Notes under the pieces: model-generated
What the model was told of the DNA's origin: nothing
Databases searched by the model: none
The model's input: only the letters and a program-made list of their open reading frames with translations
In this document: positions 18,681 through 28,281 of the stretch, one piece after another
Layout of the letters: each line of letters opens with the position of its first letter
Position numbering within the stretch: position 1 is the first letter of the stretch
Assembly: GCF_002119525.1 (NCBI RefSeq)
Contig: NZ_CP017916.1
Location: 1,488,001 to 1,552,000, forward strand
Direction of reading: 5' to 3'
Length of the DNA stretch: 64,000 nucleotides
DNA from: Vibrio syngnathi
GTDB taxonomy: Bacteria; Pseudomonadota; Gammaproteobacteria; Enterobacterales; Vibrionaceae
Program-made: the position numbers and the translations under genes

Positions 18681-19103
18681 CTAATCCATTGGAACAATTA
18701 GAATATCGACAGGAGATGTGTCGATGATCTGTTTCGAATGGGAAATGATTTTATGCCAAAAGTCATGGTGATGGCCACATAGCAATAGGTCGACGCCGTT
18801 TACTTCGATGGTGTTTTTGAGCTTATCGTTCAAATCCCCCGTTCCTACGAATATGTGCTTGATTGGGTGTTTAGCGTAGGCCTCAAACTCTTTCAAATGT
18901 TTAACGGAATCTTCATTGATCGGTAAGTCACCTTCATTCCCCTGAATATCGACGAGTTCTGGGTAAATCTCTCCATGCGTGCCGTCGATATAAACAAATG
19001 AAATGCCAGCCTCCAGTTTGTCTGCGAAGAAGGTCGCTCGATCAATCAGAATCTTAGTGTCGTCAGACATTTCAACTGCGACCAGAATATGTCGGTATTC
19101 CAT
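18681..19103 (-). CDS. uspA: Universal stress protein A
   Basis: 140 residues, full length for UspA, beginning with YRHILVAVEMSDD. The C terminus GHHHDFWHKIISHSKQ...VDILIVP matches the enterobacterial UspA/UspC branch, in which the ATP-binding GxxGx9G(S/T) loop is replaced. It is therefore expected to be a non-ATP-binding dimer. UspA accumulates on growth arrest and protects against oxidative and DNA damage. Monocistronic, minus strand. Confidence 0.9.
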   Translation of the reverse strand: MEYRHILVAVEMSDDTKILIDRATFFADKLEAGISFVYIDGTHGEIYPELVDIQGNEGDLPINEDSVKHLKEFEAYAKHPIKHIFVGTGDLNDKLKNTIEVNGVDLLLCGHHHDFWHKIISHSKQIIDTSPVDILIVPMD

Positions 19104-19365
19104 AATTAAAGCCTCGTGTTATCAATTATATAACAAGCATAGTTTCTGTTAGCACAAATGATATCGAAGATGTCTCATATTACGAAAAATCATCATTCAA
19201 TGATCTTCTAAGCACTATCGTATTTATATCGCTTTGATTGATAAGAAATTTACAAAAGGTTGTTATAGTAGAGTGCGTTCGATACTCACAAGAGTCGCTA
19301 TGGATATGCTCAGTAGTGGCTTTGCTTCGAACGACAGACTAACACGCCATAACGAAGAGGCATCA

Positions 19366-20496
19366 ATGACAGCACTACTAACCATTCCCACTCGAACATT
19401 AGGTTTCGACTACGATATTGAGATCCGAGATTGGTCTCAAAAGCTGGTCGGCTTTCATGTGTTTGAAGATGGTAGACGACCGCTTGATGGGGGGATTGGG
19501 CTGAGCCTCAACCTTGTTGAACAGTTTGATGTTAATGGTCGTTGGTTAGATTCGTTGCCGGCGCGTTATCGTGAAATTACTGACGACTTTCCAGAGTACC
19601 AATACCAGATGCTGTGGCTTGCAGCGAACACCTATGAAGCCGCGCAATTGCTTGAATTAAGGCCTGTTATTTTGGCTTTGATCTGCATGAAACACAGTGT
19701 CGATAACAAAAAAGCATTGCAACTGAGTCGTTTAGGGCAAAAGAAGATCTTAGCTAAACTCGGCTTAGACAGTAGTAAAGCAACGCTCAAGTTTATCGAC
19801 AAGTTAGAGCTTCATTACAACGTTGGTGATGAGCTTGACCACATTGTTCGCATTCTCGAGCCATTGCAAAGACGTGTACTTAAATTTAAGCATTACTCAA
19901 AAGTTGGGTACACAGCGCTGCGTTTGGACCAAGTTCATCCATTTCTAACTGGCAGTCGATTAGGGATTGCCATGGTTGAAGAGGGCAGGCTCAATGCCCC
20001 TTCAAAGATGGCGATGTTCCAAGACGCGATACTATTGGGGCAAGATTTGGAGATGGATGATCCACTGCGTGCTATCACAAGTCAAAACTCCTTTGCGATG
20101 TTCGAACAACTTCACGATCGATGGACAGAGCAACGTCAACTGCGCCGTTTAGAGGGTAACCGCCCAATGGATAAAGACATTCCTTACCCGGTTCCTTTGC
20201 TAGGTAACGACAATATTCATCCGCTTACTGATTACTACGACCTTGAAAAAGAAGGCATGGAGCAAAAACACTGCATTGGTGTTTATCACAATCGAATCAT
20301 GAGCGACCGCTATGTGGTATTTCGCATGTTCAAACCTCAGCGTTTAACCATAGGTTTACGTCGTGTCCCGAGCAAAGCGTTTCCGTTTGAGATTGACCAA
20401 ATTTGCGGAAAACGAAATGCACCGCCATCCGAGTCGGCTCGCCAAGTCATCCATGACTGGTTAGAAGCGAGTAAGCAAAACTATCCTAAGCAATAG
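19366..20496 (+). CDS. PcfJ-like domain protein
   Basis: 376 residues from the ATG at 19366, chosen because GAAGAGG sits six bases before it; the frame is open 44 codons further upstream. The C-terminal quarter has the PcfJ signature: LEKEGMEQKHCIGVY (an EGxxMxHC-x-GxY pattern), a following strand pair VVFRMF and RLTIGL, then QICGKRNAPPS. The N-terminal two thirds are helical and without recognisable domain. PcfJ was named from a conjugative plasmid, but chromosomal versions are widespread and of unknown function. A 44-residue zinc-ribbon gene follows 24 bases later, probably cotranscribed. Confidence 0.7.
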   Translation: MTALLTIPTRTLGFDYDIEIRDWSQKLVGFHVFEDGRRPLDGGIGLSLNLVEQFDVNGRWLDSLPARYREITDDFPEYQYQMLWLAANTYEAAQLLELRPVILALICMKHSVDNKKALQLSRLGQKKILAKLGLDSSKATLKFIDKLELHYNVGDELDHIVRILEPLQRRVLKFKHYSKVGYTALRLDQVHPFLTGSRLGIAMVEEGRLNAPSKMAMFQDAILLGQDLEMDDPLRAITSQNSFAMFEQLHDRWTEQRQLRRLEGNRPMDKDIPYPVPLLGNDNIHPLTDYYDLEKEGMEQKHCIGVYHNRIMSDRYVVFRMFKPQRLTIGLRRVPSKAFPFEIDQICGKRNAPPSESARQVIHDWLEASKQNYPKQ

Positions 20497-20520
20497 CCAT
20501 GAAGTAGAAGGAATAGCTGG

Positions 20521-20655
20521 ATGTTTCAACAAGGCGATTTATGTCCGCATTGTGGTTTGATTATTGTCATGCCAACAGATTTGCAAGCCGAATGCTTAGG
20601 GTGTGGCGAAGAAATCAATCAAGACCCTGCAGACGATTACGACGAAGAAGAGTAA
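20521..20655 (+). CDS. Small zinc-ribbon protein
   Basis: 44 residues with CPHCG near the N terminus and CLGCG about 20 residues later, then a very acidic tail (DDYDEEE). The two CxxC knuckles indicate one bound zinc. A ribosome site AGAAGGA lies about seven bases upstream of the ATG. It is the second gene of a unit with the PcfJ-like gene. Too short for the usual ORF cut-off, but codon use, ribosome site and motif are all consistent with a real gene. Function unknown. Confidence 0.75.
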   Translation: MFQQGDLCPHCGLIIVMPTDLQAECLGCGEEINQDPADDYDEEE

Positions 20656-20721
20656 CTTTACCTACACTGATATAAACCAAGGCTAGGATGGCCAAATTAC
20701 TCCCTTTCAAAGGACGGAAAC

Positions 20722-21156
20722 ATGCAGAAAGTAATCTTTAGAAATTGCGATGAAAGTTCGCCATATTGGAGTGAATTAGAGCGCTTGCTTCAAAGTGAAT
20801 GGTCTGATTTCCAGTTTAGGGATACCTATAAAGAAAATGTACAACTCCCTCCAGTAATAGTAGTACTGCGAGATAATGTGGTCATTGGTGGATTGGCGTA
20901 TTCCCACTTTCAGGAACCTCATCAAGTTCGGGATGTGGTGTGGATCAACGCAGTGTTTGTTGACCCTCTATGGCGTGGGCAAGGCATTGCGAGTGAATTG
21001 ATTAATCGTGGTGTAAAACAGGCTTCTTCTACAGTACAAACTCAACTGTACGTGTACACCAATGTAATGGAACTCTACCAAGGGTTAGGTTGGTCAGTCG
21101 TCGATATCGACTCAGAAGCAAACCATAAAGTGATGAGTATAGATCTTATTCGATAA
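20722..21156 (+). CDS. GNAT-family N-acetyltransferase
   Basis: 144 residues. Core strand VVWINAVFVDPLWRGQGIASELI contains the acetyl-CoA loop RGQGIA (R/Q-x-x-G-x-G/A), followed by LYVYTNVMELYQGLGW, the usual GNAT C-terminal Tyr-containing helix. AAAGGACGG ribosome site before the ATG. Substrate unknown. Follows the PcfJ-like/zinc ribbon pair by 66 bases and may be transcribed with them. Confidence 0.85.
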   Translation: MQKVIFRNCDESSPYWSELERLLQSEWSDFQFRDTYKENVQLPPVIVVLRDNVVIGGLAYSHFQEPHQVRDVVWINAVFVDPLWRGQGIASELINRGVKQASSTVQTQLYVYTNVMELYQGLGWSVVDIDSEANHKVMSIDLIR

Positions 21157-21395
21157 GCTCAGAGCAAAGCCGACTATTAGGTTATCTACCTATCGAGTAT
21201 TGAACCTATCTCTTTATCAACAAGTTTAATCCTGTTAAATTTTCGTTTGAAAAAGTGCCCATATCGCCTTTTAATCAAACAACTCGCTGTTGATTAAAAC
21301 GATCAAGACGATTTATTGCAGCAGTTGTTGAGCACAAAGCCTATATTGACTAGAATGACGCACTTTTTTTATTTACGTACATACAGGTAATGAAC

Positions 21396-21650
21396 ATGAG
21401 CGATACTAATTCAAGACCAGCTTTACCAGATCATCTTGCAGGTAACCCACGCAGCCCACACCACGTTGCTGAGTGTTTCGAATACCCAATCGGCATTCGT
21501 CTAAATGGTAAAGAGCGTACTGATGTTGAAGAATACTGCATCAGCGAAGGTTGGGTTAAGATCCCTTCTCCAAAAGCGCTAGATCGCTTTGGTCAGCCAA
21601 TGCTTATTACTCTAAAAGGCTCTGTAGAAGCTTTTTACATCGAAGAATAA
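21396..21650 (+). CDS. DUF3297 family protein
   Basis: 84 residues, starting MSDTNSRPALPDHLAGNPRSPHH, with IGIRLNGKERTDVEEYCISEGW in the middle. This is the highly conserved DUF3297 sequence of gamma- and alphaproteobacteria. I chose the ATG at 21396 because a second ATG two codons upstream leaves too little space from the CAGGTAA element. Function unknown; strong conservation suggests a housekeeping role. A terminator follows. Confidence 0.85.
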   Translation: MSDTNSRPALPDHLAGNPRSPHHVAECFEYPIGIRLNGKERTDVEEYCISEGWVKIPSPKALDRFGQPMLITLKGSVEAFYIEE

Positions 21651-21738
21651 TCGCTTTGTGTGACGCGCTAATGCTTCGTGTAGTTAGCAAATGTTTTGCC
21701 TAATTAGCAAACATAAAGTCACTAAGAGTTATTACTTG

Positions 21739-21768
21739 AAAGGGTCTAGAGAAATCTAGGCCCTTTTT
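21739..21768 (+). terminator. Rho-independent terminator after DUF3297
   Basis: AAAGGG.CTAGA pairs with TCTAG.CCCTTT around a GAAA-like loop, with a T tail. Confidence 0.85.
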
Positions 21769-22148
21769 GTTTGCATTAATGCTGGCGAACTTGTTTAACC
21801 AATAACCACCTCCATAACTTCACAAAGCTTATTAAACTTGTCGACGTCTACTATGCATACGTAGGAATAATGCGCTTACTGCTGGTTGATTTATGTTCGC
21901 TCGCTCGTTTTGGGTTGATTCACATTCGAAATTACTGCTGATAAATTAACCCATCAAAAACAAAAACATGAAGCGTAGTCTAATTAAATTAAACTAAAGT
22001 GCTGTATTTAAGGTTATTTTTTGTTAATGGCTATCTCTATCACAGAAAATAATCCTGAAGCACATACAATTCCCAGGCTTTCGAATGAGCGCTACACTTT
22101 TTTCGTTCGAGCATTTTATTTCTATCGCCCAATACACATGAGGTTCCT
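21769..22148. promoter_or_regulatory. Upstream region of glpT with GlpR-like half sites
   Basis: A 380-bp intergenic region. TATGTTCG (21892-21899) equals one arm of the GlpR operator consensus. CGTTCGAGCATT (around 22104-22115) resembles the opposite arm close to the gene. Neither forms a complete operator, so repression by GlpR is only suggested. A 85-codon open frame at 22021-22278 overlaps glpT in another frame and is rejected as a gene. Confidence 0.35.
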
Positions 22149-23522
22149 ATGTTTGGAATATTCAAACCTATGGCGCATATCGATCGCTTATCTACCGATA
22201 AGATCGATAGCACCTACACACGATTACGATGGCAGCTTTTTCTCGGTATCTTTGTTGGTTATGCGGGGTACTATTTAGTCCGCAAAAACTTCAGTTTGGC
22301 GATGCCATACCTGATTGAACAAGGGTACAGTCGAGGAGAGCTAGGGATTGCTTTAGCTGCAGTATCCATCGCTTACGGTTTATCTAAGTTTTTAATGGGC
22401 AGTGTTTCTGATCGCTCTAATCCTCGTTATTTTCTCAGTGGCGGCTTGTTAATGTCGGCATTGGTCATGTTCTGCTTCGGATTCATGCCATGGGCGACAG
22501 GCAGCATCACTGCGATGTTTATTCTGCTGTTCTTGAATGGTTGGTTTCAGGGCATGGGCTGGCCAGCTTGTGGGCGAACCATGGTTCACTGGTGGTCACG
22601 CAAAGAACGTGGCGAGATCGTATCGGTATGGAACGTTGCTCACAACGTGGGCGGCGGCTTGATTGGCCCGATGTTCTTATTGGGACTGTGGGCTTTTAAC
22701 GATGATTGGCGAACCGCTTTTTATGTTCCTGCATTTTTTGCCACTCTCGTTGCTATCTTCGTTTGGTTTACGGTAAGAGACACGCCTCAATCTTGTGGAC
22801 TACCACCGATTGAAGAACACAAAGACGATTACCCAGACGACTACGATACGTCTCACGAGAAAGAAATGACGGCGAAAGAGATCTTCTTTAAGTACGTTTT
22901 CTCTAACAAGTTACTGTGGTCAATCGCGATTGCTAACGCGTTTGTATACCTTATCCGCTATGGCGTACTCGATTGGGCTCCAGTTTACTTAAAAGAAGCA
23001 AAAGACTTCTCAGTAGATAAATCTTCTTGGGCCTATTTCCTGTATGAGTGGGCAGGTATTCCTGGGACGTTATTGTGTGGTTGGATTTCAGATAAATTGT
23101 TCAAAGGTCGACGCGCTCCAGCAGGGATCCTGTTTATGGTTCTCGTAACTGTTGCAGTATTGGTGTACTGGCTAAATCCGGCAGGTAACCCAACGGTTGA
23201 TATGCTGGCACTTATCGCGATTGGTTTCCTTATCTATGGACCAGTAATGCTAATTGGCTTGTATGCACTTGAACTTGCACCTAAGAAAGCGGCGGGAACA
23301 GCAGCTGGCTTAACCGGTTTGTTTGGTTACCTAGGCGGGGCAGTTGCTGCCAATGCCGTGCTTGGTTTCATGGTTGACCATTACGGCTGGGATGGCGGCT
23401 TCATGATTTTGGTCGGAGCTTGTGTTGCTTCAATAATTTGTCTGCTTTACGCCTTCCTCGGTGAGCGCGCACACCATAAACAAAAAGATCTCGAACGAGA
23501 GAAAGAAGCTCTAACTCAGTAG
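22149..23522 (+). CDS. glpT: Glycerol-3-phosphate transporter GlpT
   Basis: 457-residue major facilitator of the organophosphate:phosphate antiporter family with about 12 membrane segments. Recognisable GlpT stretches include [17 protein letters not shown] (carrying a substrate Arg), [19 protein letters not shown] and [11 protein letters not shown]. It imports glycerol 3-phosphate in exchange for phosphate, and also admits fosfomycin. It leads a unit with glpQ downstream, separated by a hairpin with a short T run. Confidence 0.95.
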   Translation: MFGIFKPMAHIDRLSTDKIDSTYTRLRWQLFLGIFVGYAGYYLVRKNFSLAMPYLIEQGYSRGELGIALAAVSIAYGLSKFLMGSVSDRSNPRYFLSGGLLMSALVMFCFGFMPWATGSITAMFILLFLNGWFQGMGWPACGRTMVHWWSRKERGEIVSVWNVAHNVGGGLIGPMFLLGLWAFNDDWRTAFYVPAFFATLVAIFVWFTVRDTPQSCGLPPIEEHKDDYPDDYDTSHEKEMTAKEIFFKYVFSNKLLWSIAIANAFVYLIRYGVLDWAPVYLKEAKDFSVDKSSWAYFLYEWAGIPGTLLCGWISDKLFKGRRAPAGILFMVLVTVAVLVYWLNPAGNPTVDMLALIAIGFLIYGPVMLIGLYALELAPKKAAGTAAGLTGLFGYLGGAVAANAVLGFMVDHYGWDGGFMILVGACVASIICLLYAFLGERAHHKQKDLEREKEALTQ

Positions 23523-23555
23523 TTTATTAGCTGAACCACACCATACTAATAACAA

Positions 23556-23584
23556 CAGAGGCAGGTATATCCTGCTTCTGTTTT
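23556..23584 (+). terminator. Hairpin with short T run between glpT and glpQ
   Basis: CAGAGGCAGG pairs with CCTGCTTCTG (one mismatch or wobble) around TATAT, followed by TTTT. Only four T, so it may attenuate rather than fully end transcription, lowering glpQ relative to glpT. Confidence 0.55.
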
Positions 23585-23600
23585 ATCAAGGGAAACAATA

Positions 23601-24656
23601 ATGAAAACAACGTAACTGTCTCTGACTTTATTAGCACTTAGCTTATCTGCAAATGCGTTCGCTGACCCTTTAGTGATTGCACATCGCGGTGCTTCTGGTT
23701 ATTTACCCGAGCATACATTACCGGCTAAAGCACTCGCTTACGCAATGAAACCTGACTACATCGAACAAGATGTCGTGATGACAAAAGATGACCAATTGGT
23801 GGTACTGCATGATCACTATTTAGATCGCGTCACTGATGTTGCTGACCGATTTCCAGACCGTGCACGAGCAGATGGCCGCTATTACGCGATTGATTTTACG
23901 CTTGCCGAGATCAAATCATTAAAAGTGACTGAAGGCTTTAACCTAGATGACCAAGGTAATCGAGTGGCTGGGTTCCCAGCACGCTTCTCTATGTGGCAGT
24001 CTGATTTTCGTGTTGCCACATTTGCAGAAGAAATTGAATTGATCCAAGGTCTAAACAAGACGCTCGGTTATGACGTGGGCATCTATCCTGAAATTAAAGC
24101 ACCTTGGTTCCATCGTCACGAAGGCAAAGACATCTCTAAAGCTGTGCTTGCCACCTTGCAACAATATGGGTATCTATCGAAAGACGACAAGGTGTACTTG
24201 CAGTGTTTCGACGCCAATGAACTTCAACGCATCAATGATGAACTTATGCCAGCGATGGAAATGGATCTTAAGCTCGTTCAGTTGGTGGCTTATACAGATT
24301 GGAATGAAACCATGACTTACAAGGGCGATAAAGCGACGCCGTACAGCTATGACTGGATGTTTGAGAAGGGCGGAATGGCAAAAGTCGCTAGCTATGCTGA
24401 TGGCATTGGTCCTTGGAAACCTATGCTGGTGGACGATGCATCAACCAAAGATAACATCATTATTAAACCATTGATGAAGTCAGCAAAAGACGCGGGCTTA
24501 GATGTTCACCCGTACACGTTCCGTGCTGACCCAGGAAGAATCCCAGCTTATGCTGATAACTTTGATGGCATGTTGGACGTTTTCTACAACCAAGTCAAAG
24601 TCGATGGTGTGTTTACCGACTTCCCGGACAAAGCGGTCGACTTCTTGAACCGTTAA
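23601..24656 (+). pseudogene. glpQ: glpQ, periplasmic glycerophosphodiester phosphodiesterase, with in-frame stop at codon 5
   Basis: The mature part is a complete GlpQ: IAHRGASGYLPEHT with catalytic His, EQDVVMTKDDQLVVLHDHYLDRVTDV, YPEIKAP and the C-terminal VDGVFTDFPDKAVDF. It hydrolyses glycerophosphodiesters in the periplasm, supplying G3P to the adjacent GlpT. From the expected ATG (23601, after AAGGGAAAC) the reading is M-K-T-T-stop-L-S-L-T-L-L-A-L-S-L-S-A-N-A-F-A: a TAA at 23613-23615 interrupts the signal peptide n-region. One substitution (TAA to AAA, Lys) would restore a normal signal peptide. The remaining frame is intact, so the lesion is recent, a sequencing error, or bypassed. 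A start at GTG 23673 would give a leaderless protein. Confidence 0.85.
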
Positions 24657-24694
24657 TTTCCTTCTCAGTTACGAGGTACTAGTAACGAGATACG

Positions 24695-24737
24695 AAGAGC
24701 TAAAAGCACAGCCTAAAGGCGCTTTTAGCTCTTTTTA
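24695..24737 (+). terminator. Rho-independent terminator after glpQ
   Basis: AGAGCTAAAAGC pairs with GCTTTTAGCTCT, followed by TTTT. The loop also contains a short complementary GCC/GGC. Confidence 0.85.
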
Positions 24738-24917
24738 CTTTTTGGCTCTTCTTGTACTGGCCTCGAAATCCTACCCATACTCTTCTTTCTCAGCCCACAT
24801 TTTGATATTCACTCGGTTTACAGCAATAACCTGACTTGATAGGTTACTCCCAATGCAGCCAGATGCTTAATCTATAAGTATTTATCGGCTCAACCTAATA
24901 TTGAATTTGGAAAGATC

Positions 24918-25391
24918 ATGGAAGAAAGAAGCCAAGCTTATCTTGATAGCTACCTCAACACATTGCCAGCAGACGTTGCCTCGCAATACACCTCCTTTAG
25001 TGCTGATTATTACTGCGCCGACGAGTACAACGCCAACCTCTGCGCGCAGTTGATTTTAAAAGGTGAAAAACAGGCGTCCTGCGGCCTTGAACACTGGTAT
25101 ACCCATGAAGGCGAGACGAGACCCATCGTTGGTCACTTGCAAGTCGTCACCGATTGGGATGGTGAGCCCGTCTGTATTGTTGAGATCACGTCGGTGTCGT
25201 CGTGCAAATACAACGAAGTGAGTGCGGAGTTTGCTGCTGCAGAAGGCGAGGGGGACAAAACACTAGAATGGTGGAGAAAAGCACACTGGAACTTCTTCTC
25301 ACGTGAATGTGAAGAACTCAAGATATCACCAAGTGAAGACATGTTACTTATGTTGGAGCGTTTCAAAGTGGTTTATCAGAAGCCCCAGTGA
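24918..25391 (+). CDS. ASCH domain protein
   Basis: 157 residues. The ASCH (ASC-1 homology) beta-barrel is suggested by LILKGEKQASCGLEHWY, PIVGHLQVVTDWDGEPVCIVEITSV and the C-terminal GEGDKTLEWWRKAHWNFFSRECEE, typical of the YqfB-like/RNA-binding ASCH proteins. Proposed ligands are RNA or modified nucleosides; some ASCH proteins hydrolyse N4-acetylcytidine. Not linked to neighbours in an obvious operon; an 82-bp gap separates it from the next gene. Confidence 0.8.
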   Translation: MEERSQAYLDSYLNTLPADVASQYTSFSADYYCADEYNANLCAQLILKGEKQASCGLEHWYTHEGETRPIVGHLQVVTDWDGEPVCIVEITSVSSCKYNEVSAEFAAAEGEGDKTLEWWRKAHWNFFSRECEELKISPSEDMLLMLERFKVVYQKPQ

Positions 25392-25473
25392 GTGCCATGT
25401 TGATTCGTAAGGCTTGGCACTTTAGCCTCCATTTGACTAACGCCAGAAGATTAACAATCACAAGGAGAGTGAT

Positions 25474-26418
25474 GTGAAAATAGCGATATTGGATGACTAC
25501 CAGAACGTCGTTAAAGACCTCGATTGCTTCAACAAACTCGAACAACACGATGTGACTGTATTTACCGAGACTTACTCAGAGCAAGAGCTCGTCGCTAAGT
25601 TGGTCCCGTTTGAAGCCATTGTGCTCATTCGTGAAAGAACCGAGATCACCGAATCTTTGTTATCGCAGCTCCCAAACATCAAGCTGATTAGCCAGACGGG
25701 CAAAGTGAGTAATCATATTAACGTTCAAATGTGTGAGCGTTTTGGCGTGAAAGTATTAGAAGGGCGCGGTTCACCTGTCGCACCCTCTGAATTATGCTGG
25801 GCGTTGATTATGGCTGCATCGCGCCACATTCCGACTTATGCTTCAAACCTTAAACAGAACCAGTGGCAGGATTCTGGCTCGTTAGGGTTAGGTCGAACTT
25901 TGAAGGGCTTGAAGCTAGGTATTTGGGGCTACGGAAAAATCGGAAAATGCATTGCACAATATGCCAAAGCATTTGGGATGTCTGTGGTAGTGTGGGGAAG
26001 CCAAGCTTCACGCGATCAAGCACAAGCAGATGGCTTCGGAGCTGCAATAACTAAACAAGACTTCTTTCGAGAGGTTGATGTGCTTTCTTTGCATTTGCGT
26101 TTGAATGATGTCACTAGAGGATGTGTTACGGCACACGACCTGAGCTTGATGAAGCCGGACTCACTGTTTGTGAACATCAGCCGTGCCGAGTTAGTTGAAC
26201 CTATGGCCTTGTATCATGAACTACGCGAGATGCCGACCAAAACAGCTGCTATTGATGTGTTCGATTGTGAGCCAGTAACAACAGACGCCGAACCTCTATT
26301 ATCCTTACCTAACGTCACGGCAACTCCACATTTGGGCTATGTTGAACAAAATAGCTACGAACTCTACTTCGATATCGCTTTCGACAACATTCTGTCCTAT
26401 CAAAGAGATGGCAGTTAA
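25474..26418 (+). CDS. D-2-hydroxyacid dehydrogenase family protein
   Basis: 314 residues with the two-domain fold of D-isomer-specific 2-hydroxyacid dehydrogenases. NAD-binding LGIWGYGKIGKCIAQYAKAFG follows the catalytic N-terminal half. Catalytic residues Arg (SRAELVEP), Glu (FDCEPV) and His (TPHLGY) are in place. It should reduce or oxidise a 2-keto/2-hydroxy acid; the substrate is unclear (SerA-like in pattern but lacking the ACT domain). AAGGAGAG ribosome site; ATG start. The HAD gene start lies 46 bases downstream. Confidence 0.85.
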   Translation: MKIAILDDYQNVVKDLDCFNKLEQHDVTVFTETYSEQELVAKLVPFEAIVLIRERTEITESLLSQLPNIKLISQTGKVSNHINVQMCERFGVKVLEGRGSPVAPSELCWALIMAASRHIPTYASNLKQNQWQDSGSLGLGRTLKGLKLGIWGYGKIGKCIAQYAKAFGMSVVVWGSQASRDQAQADGFGAAITKQDFFREVDVLSLHLRLNDVTRGCVTAHDLSLMKPDSLFVNISRAELVEPMALYHELREMPTKTAAIDVFDCEPVTTDAEPLLSLPNVTATPHLGYVEQNSYELYFDIAFDNILSYQRDGS

Positions 26419-26464
26419 TGCCGCGATAGTTTTTAAAGGTGCGATGGCTAACGCAGGAGGCAAG

Positions 26465-26971
26465 ATGACAAAGCTAATCGAATTAACAAAAGTAGTCTTA
26501 TTCGACTGGGGCAATACGCTGATGGTCGATTTCCCAGACGCACAAGGGAAGATGTGTGACTGGGAAACCGTACAAGAAGTGAGTGGTGCTCGCGCATTAC
26601 TGGCTGAACTCTCCCAAAATCACCAAATCTATGTTGCCACCAATGCTGGTGATTCTAGTGAAGACGACATCATTCGAGCCTTTGAGCGTGTTGGCCTTTC
26701 TCAATATATATTGGGTTACTTTTGTAAGGCGAGCATTGGTTTTTCTAAGTTCGATTCGGGCTTTTATCCTGCCATCATTACCAAACTCGGTGTTGCACCA
26801 CAAGATATCACCATGGTAGGTGACACCTTAGACAAAGATATTTACCCAGCACTTGAAGCGGGTTTGAAAGCGGTGTGGTTGAACACAGAAGGCACTGCTC
26901 TTAAGTCAGGGCAACCGAATATCGTACAAGTTCAAAGCCTAAGCGAATTGTTGGAGAAGAGCCATGGATGA
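26465..26971 (+). CDS. HAD-family hydrolase
   Basis: 168 residues from ATG 26465, chosen because GCAGGAGG lies just upstream; the frame is open earlier but overlaps the preceding gene. Motif I is LFDWGNT (nucleophile Asp at 14; the second Asp of DxD is replaced by Gly). Motif II Thr/Ser lies in VATNAG, and motifs III/IV are seen as Lys in KASIGFSKFDSG and MVGDTLDKDI. It is probably a phosphatase of small cap type; the replaced acid Asp may lower or change activity. Overlaps the next methyltransferase gene by eight bases. Confidence 0.8.
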   Translation: MTKLIELTKVVLFDWGNTLMVDFPDAQGKMCDWETVQEVSGARALLAELSQNHQIYVATNAGDSSEDDIIRAFERVGLSQYILGYFCKASIGFSKFDSGFYPAIITKLGVAPQDITMVGDTLDKDIYPALEAGLKAVWLNTEGTALKSGQPNIVQVQSLSELLEKSHG

Positions 26972-27560
26972 TCATTCAGAGATCTGGTGCCAGTATTACC
27001 AAAAGGCACTAAGCAAACCTCATTTAAAGAGGACTGAGTTCGCAATTAAACTGAATGAGTCAGGCTTAAATGTTGCGATCGATTGTGGATGTGGAACAGG
27101 TAGTGATATCGCCTTTTTAGAACAGCAAGCGTATCAGGTGTACGGCTTCGACGTTAATCCTGATGCCATTGCACTATGTCGGGATCGTTTTGGTCGCAAA
27201 TCTTTGGTCGAGATATCTGAAAGTGGATTTGAACACTATGATTACCCGAAATCTGGTGTAGTGATTGCTAATTCGAGTCTGTTTTTTGCTGAGCCAACCT
27301 GTTTTGACGAGGTTTGGCACAATATTGAAAACTGTCTTGAAGTGGGTGGCGTATTTGCGGGTGATTTCATGGGCGTTGATGACAGTTGGGCTCGTGGCTA
27401 TCGAACCCCAACAACACCGTTAACGAAAGCCAAAGTACTCGGCTTGTTCAACGATTTCGAGATAGTTCGATTCCATGAGCGAGACGAACAAGCACTCACG
27501 TCGTTGGGTAGGATGAAGCATTGGCACACTTACTCGGTCGTTGCGATTAAGCGTCGTTAA
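26964..27560 (+). CDS. Class I SAM-dependent methyltransferase
   Basis: 198 residues. Motif I AIDCGCGTGSD, motif II YGFDVNPDAIALC and a late LEVGGVFAGDFMG place it in the Methyltransf_25/TehB-like group. Starts inside the last codons of the HAD gene (ATG at 26964), so the two are coupled. Substrate unknown. Confidence 0.8.
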   Translation: MDDHSEIWCQYYQKALSKPHLKRTEFAIKLNESGLNVAIDCGCGTGSDIAFLEQQAYQVYGFDVNPDAIALCRDRFGRKSLVEISESGFEHYDYPKSGVVIANSSLFFAEPTCFDEVWHNIENCLEVGGVFAGDFMGVDDSWARGYRTPTTPLTKAKVLGLFNDFEIVRFHERDEQALTSLGRMKHWHTYSVVAIKRR

Positions 27561-27673
27561 ATGGTCAGTAACTAAAACTTGTTTGGATGCTTGTCCTTTT
27601 TGACGCAAGCCTCTCATCTCTTTGCTGTTTAATCTTCTAAGCTAACTTTAGTTTCCACTATGAGGGCTAGATT

Positions 27674-28054
27674 ATGAGCATCGAACGTCACGGAATATCG
27701 GTTGGAATTGAACGTGTTAGTGGTGAAATCATTGTTGTGTTTAAAGCGAAAGGCAAACTCACACATGATGACTATCAAGCCATGATGCCAATTCTAAATA
27801 CCACGCTAGAAGAACTCGATTCATCGAAACTCAAGATGCTGGTTGACATCTCCACCTTAACGGGTTGGGAGTTACGTGCTGCTTGGGATGATTTCAAACT
27901 TGGATTAGAGCTCAATTCGAAGATAGACAAAATCGCGATTTATGGTGATAAAAGCTGGCAAGAATTCGCTTCAAAAGTAGGGAACTGGTTTGTGTCTGGT
28001 GAGATAAAATCATTCGAAGACCATGACTCTGCGCTTAAGTGGCTAGTCGATTGA
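27674..28054 (+). CDS. SpoIIAA-like (STAS-fold) protein
   Basis: 126 residues with the pattern of the SpoIIAA-like family: KAKGKLTHDDYQAMMP, KLKMLVDISTLTGWELRAAWDDFKLG and KIDKIAIYGDKSWQEF. These small cytosolic proteins share the STAS fold but lack the phosphorylatable Ser context of true anti-anti-sigma factors; biological role unknown. ATG follows TATGAGGGC. Confidence 0.8.
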   Translation: MSIERHGISVGIERVSGEIIVVFKAKGKLTHDDYQAMMPILNTTLEELDSSKLKMLVDISTLTGWELRAAWDDFKLGLELNSKIDKIAIYGDKSWQEFASKVGNWFVSGEIKSFEDHDSALKWLVD

Positions 28055-28281
28055 GACTATTCGCGGGCAGCTAGAGAGCAGTTCGTAAACATCGCCAATG
28101 ACAGTTGATGAGCATTGTCTCGAACGCTGTCATTTTTCGTTTTGGTTATGATATTTCCTATTCGATTCAATAGAGTATATTCATTGCAGCGTGTAACATA
28201 CGCAGGCTTTGTTTGGTCGCGACTAATGGTGTGGCTAGATTCAGTAATAACGAGAATTAAAACAGAATAAGGTCTAACGAC

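Noticed and set aside
22021..22278. 85-codon open frame upstream of and overlapping glpT
   Set aside because: Overlaps the well-supported glpT in a different frame and has no recognisable content; the region is better read as a promoter.
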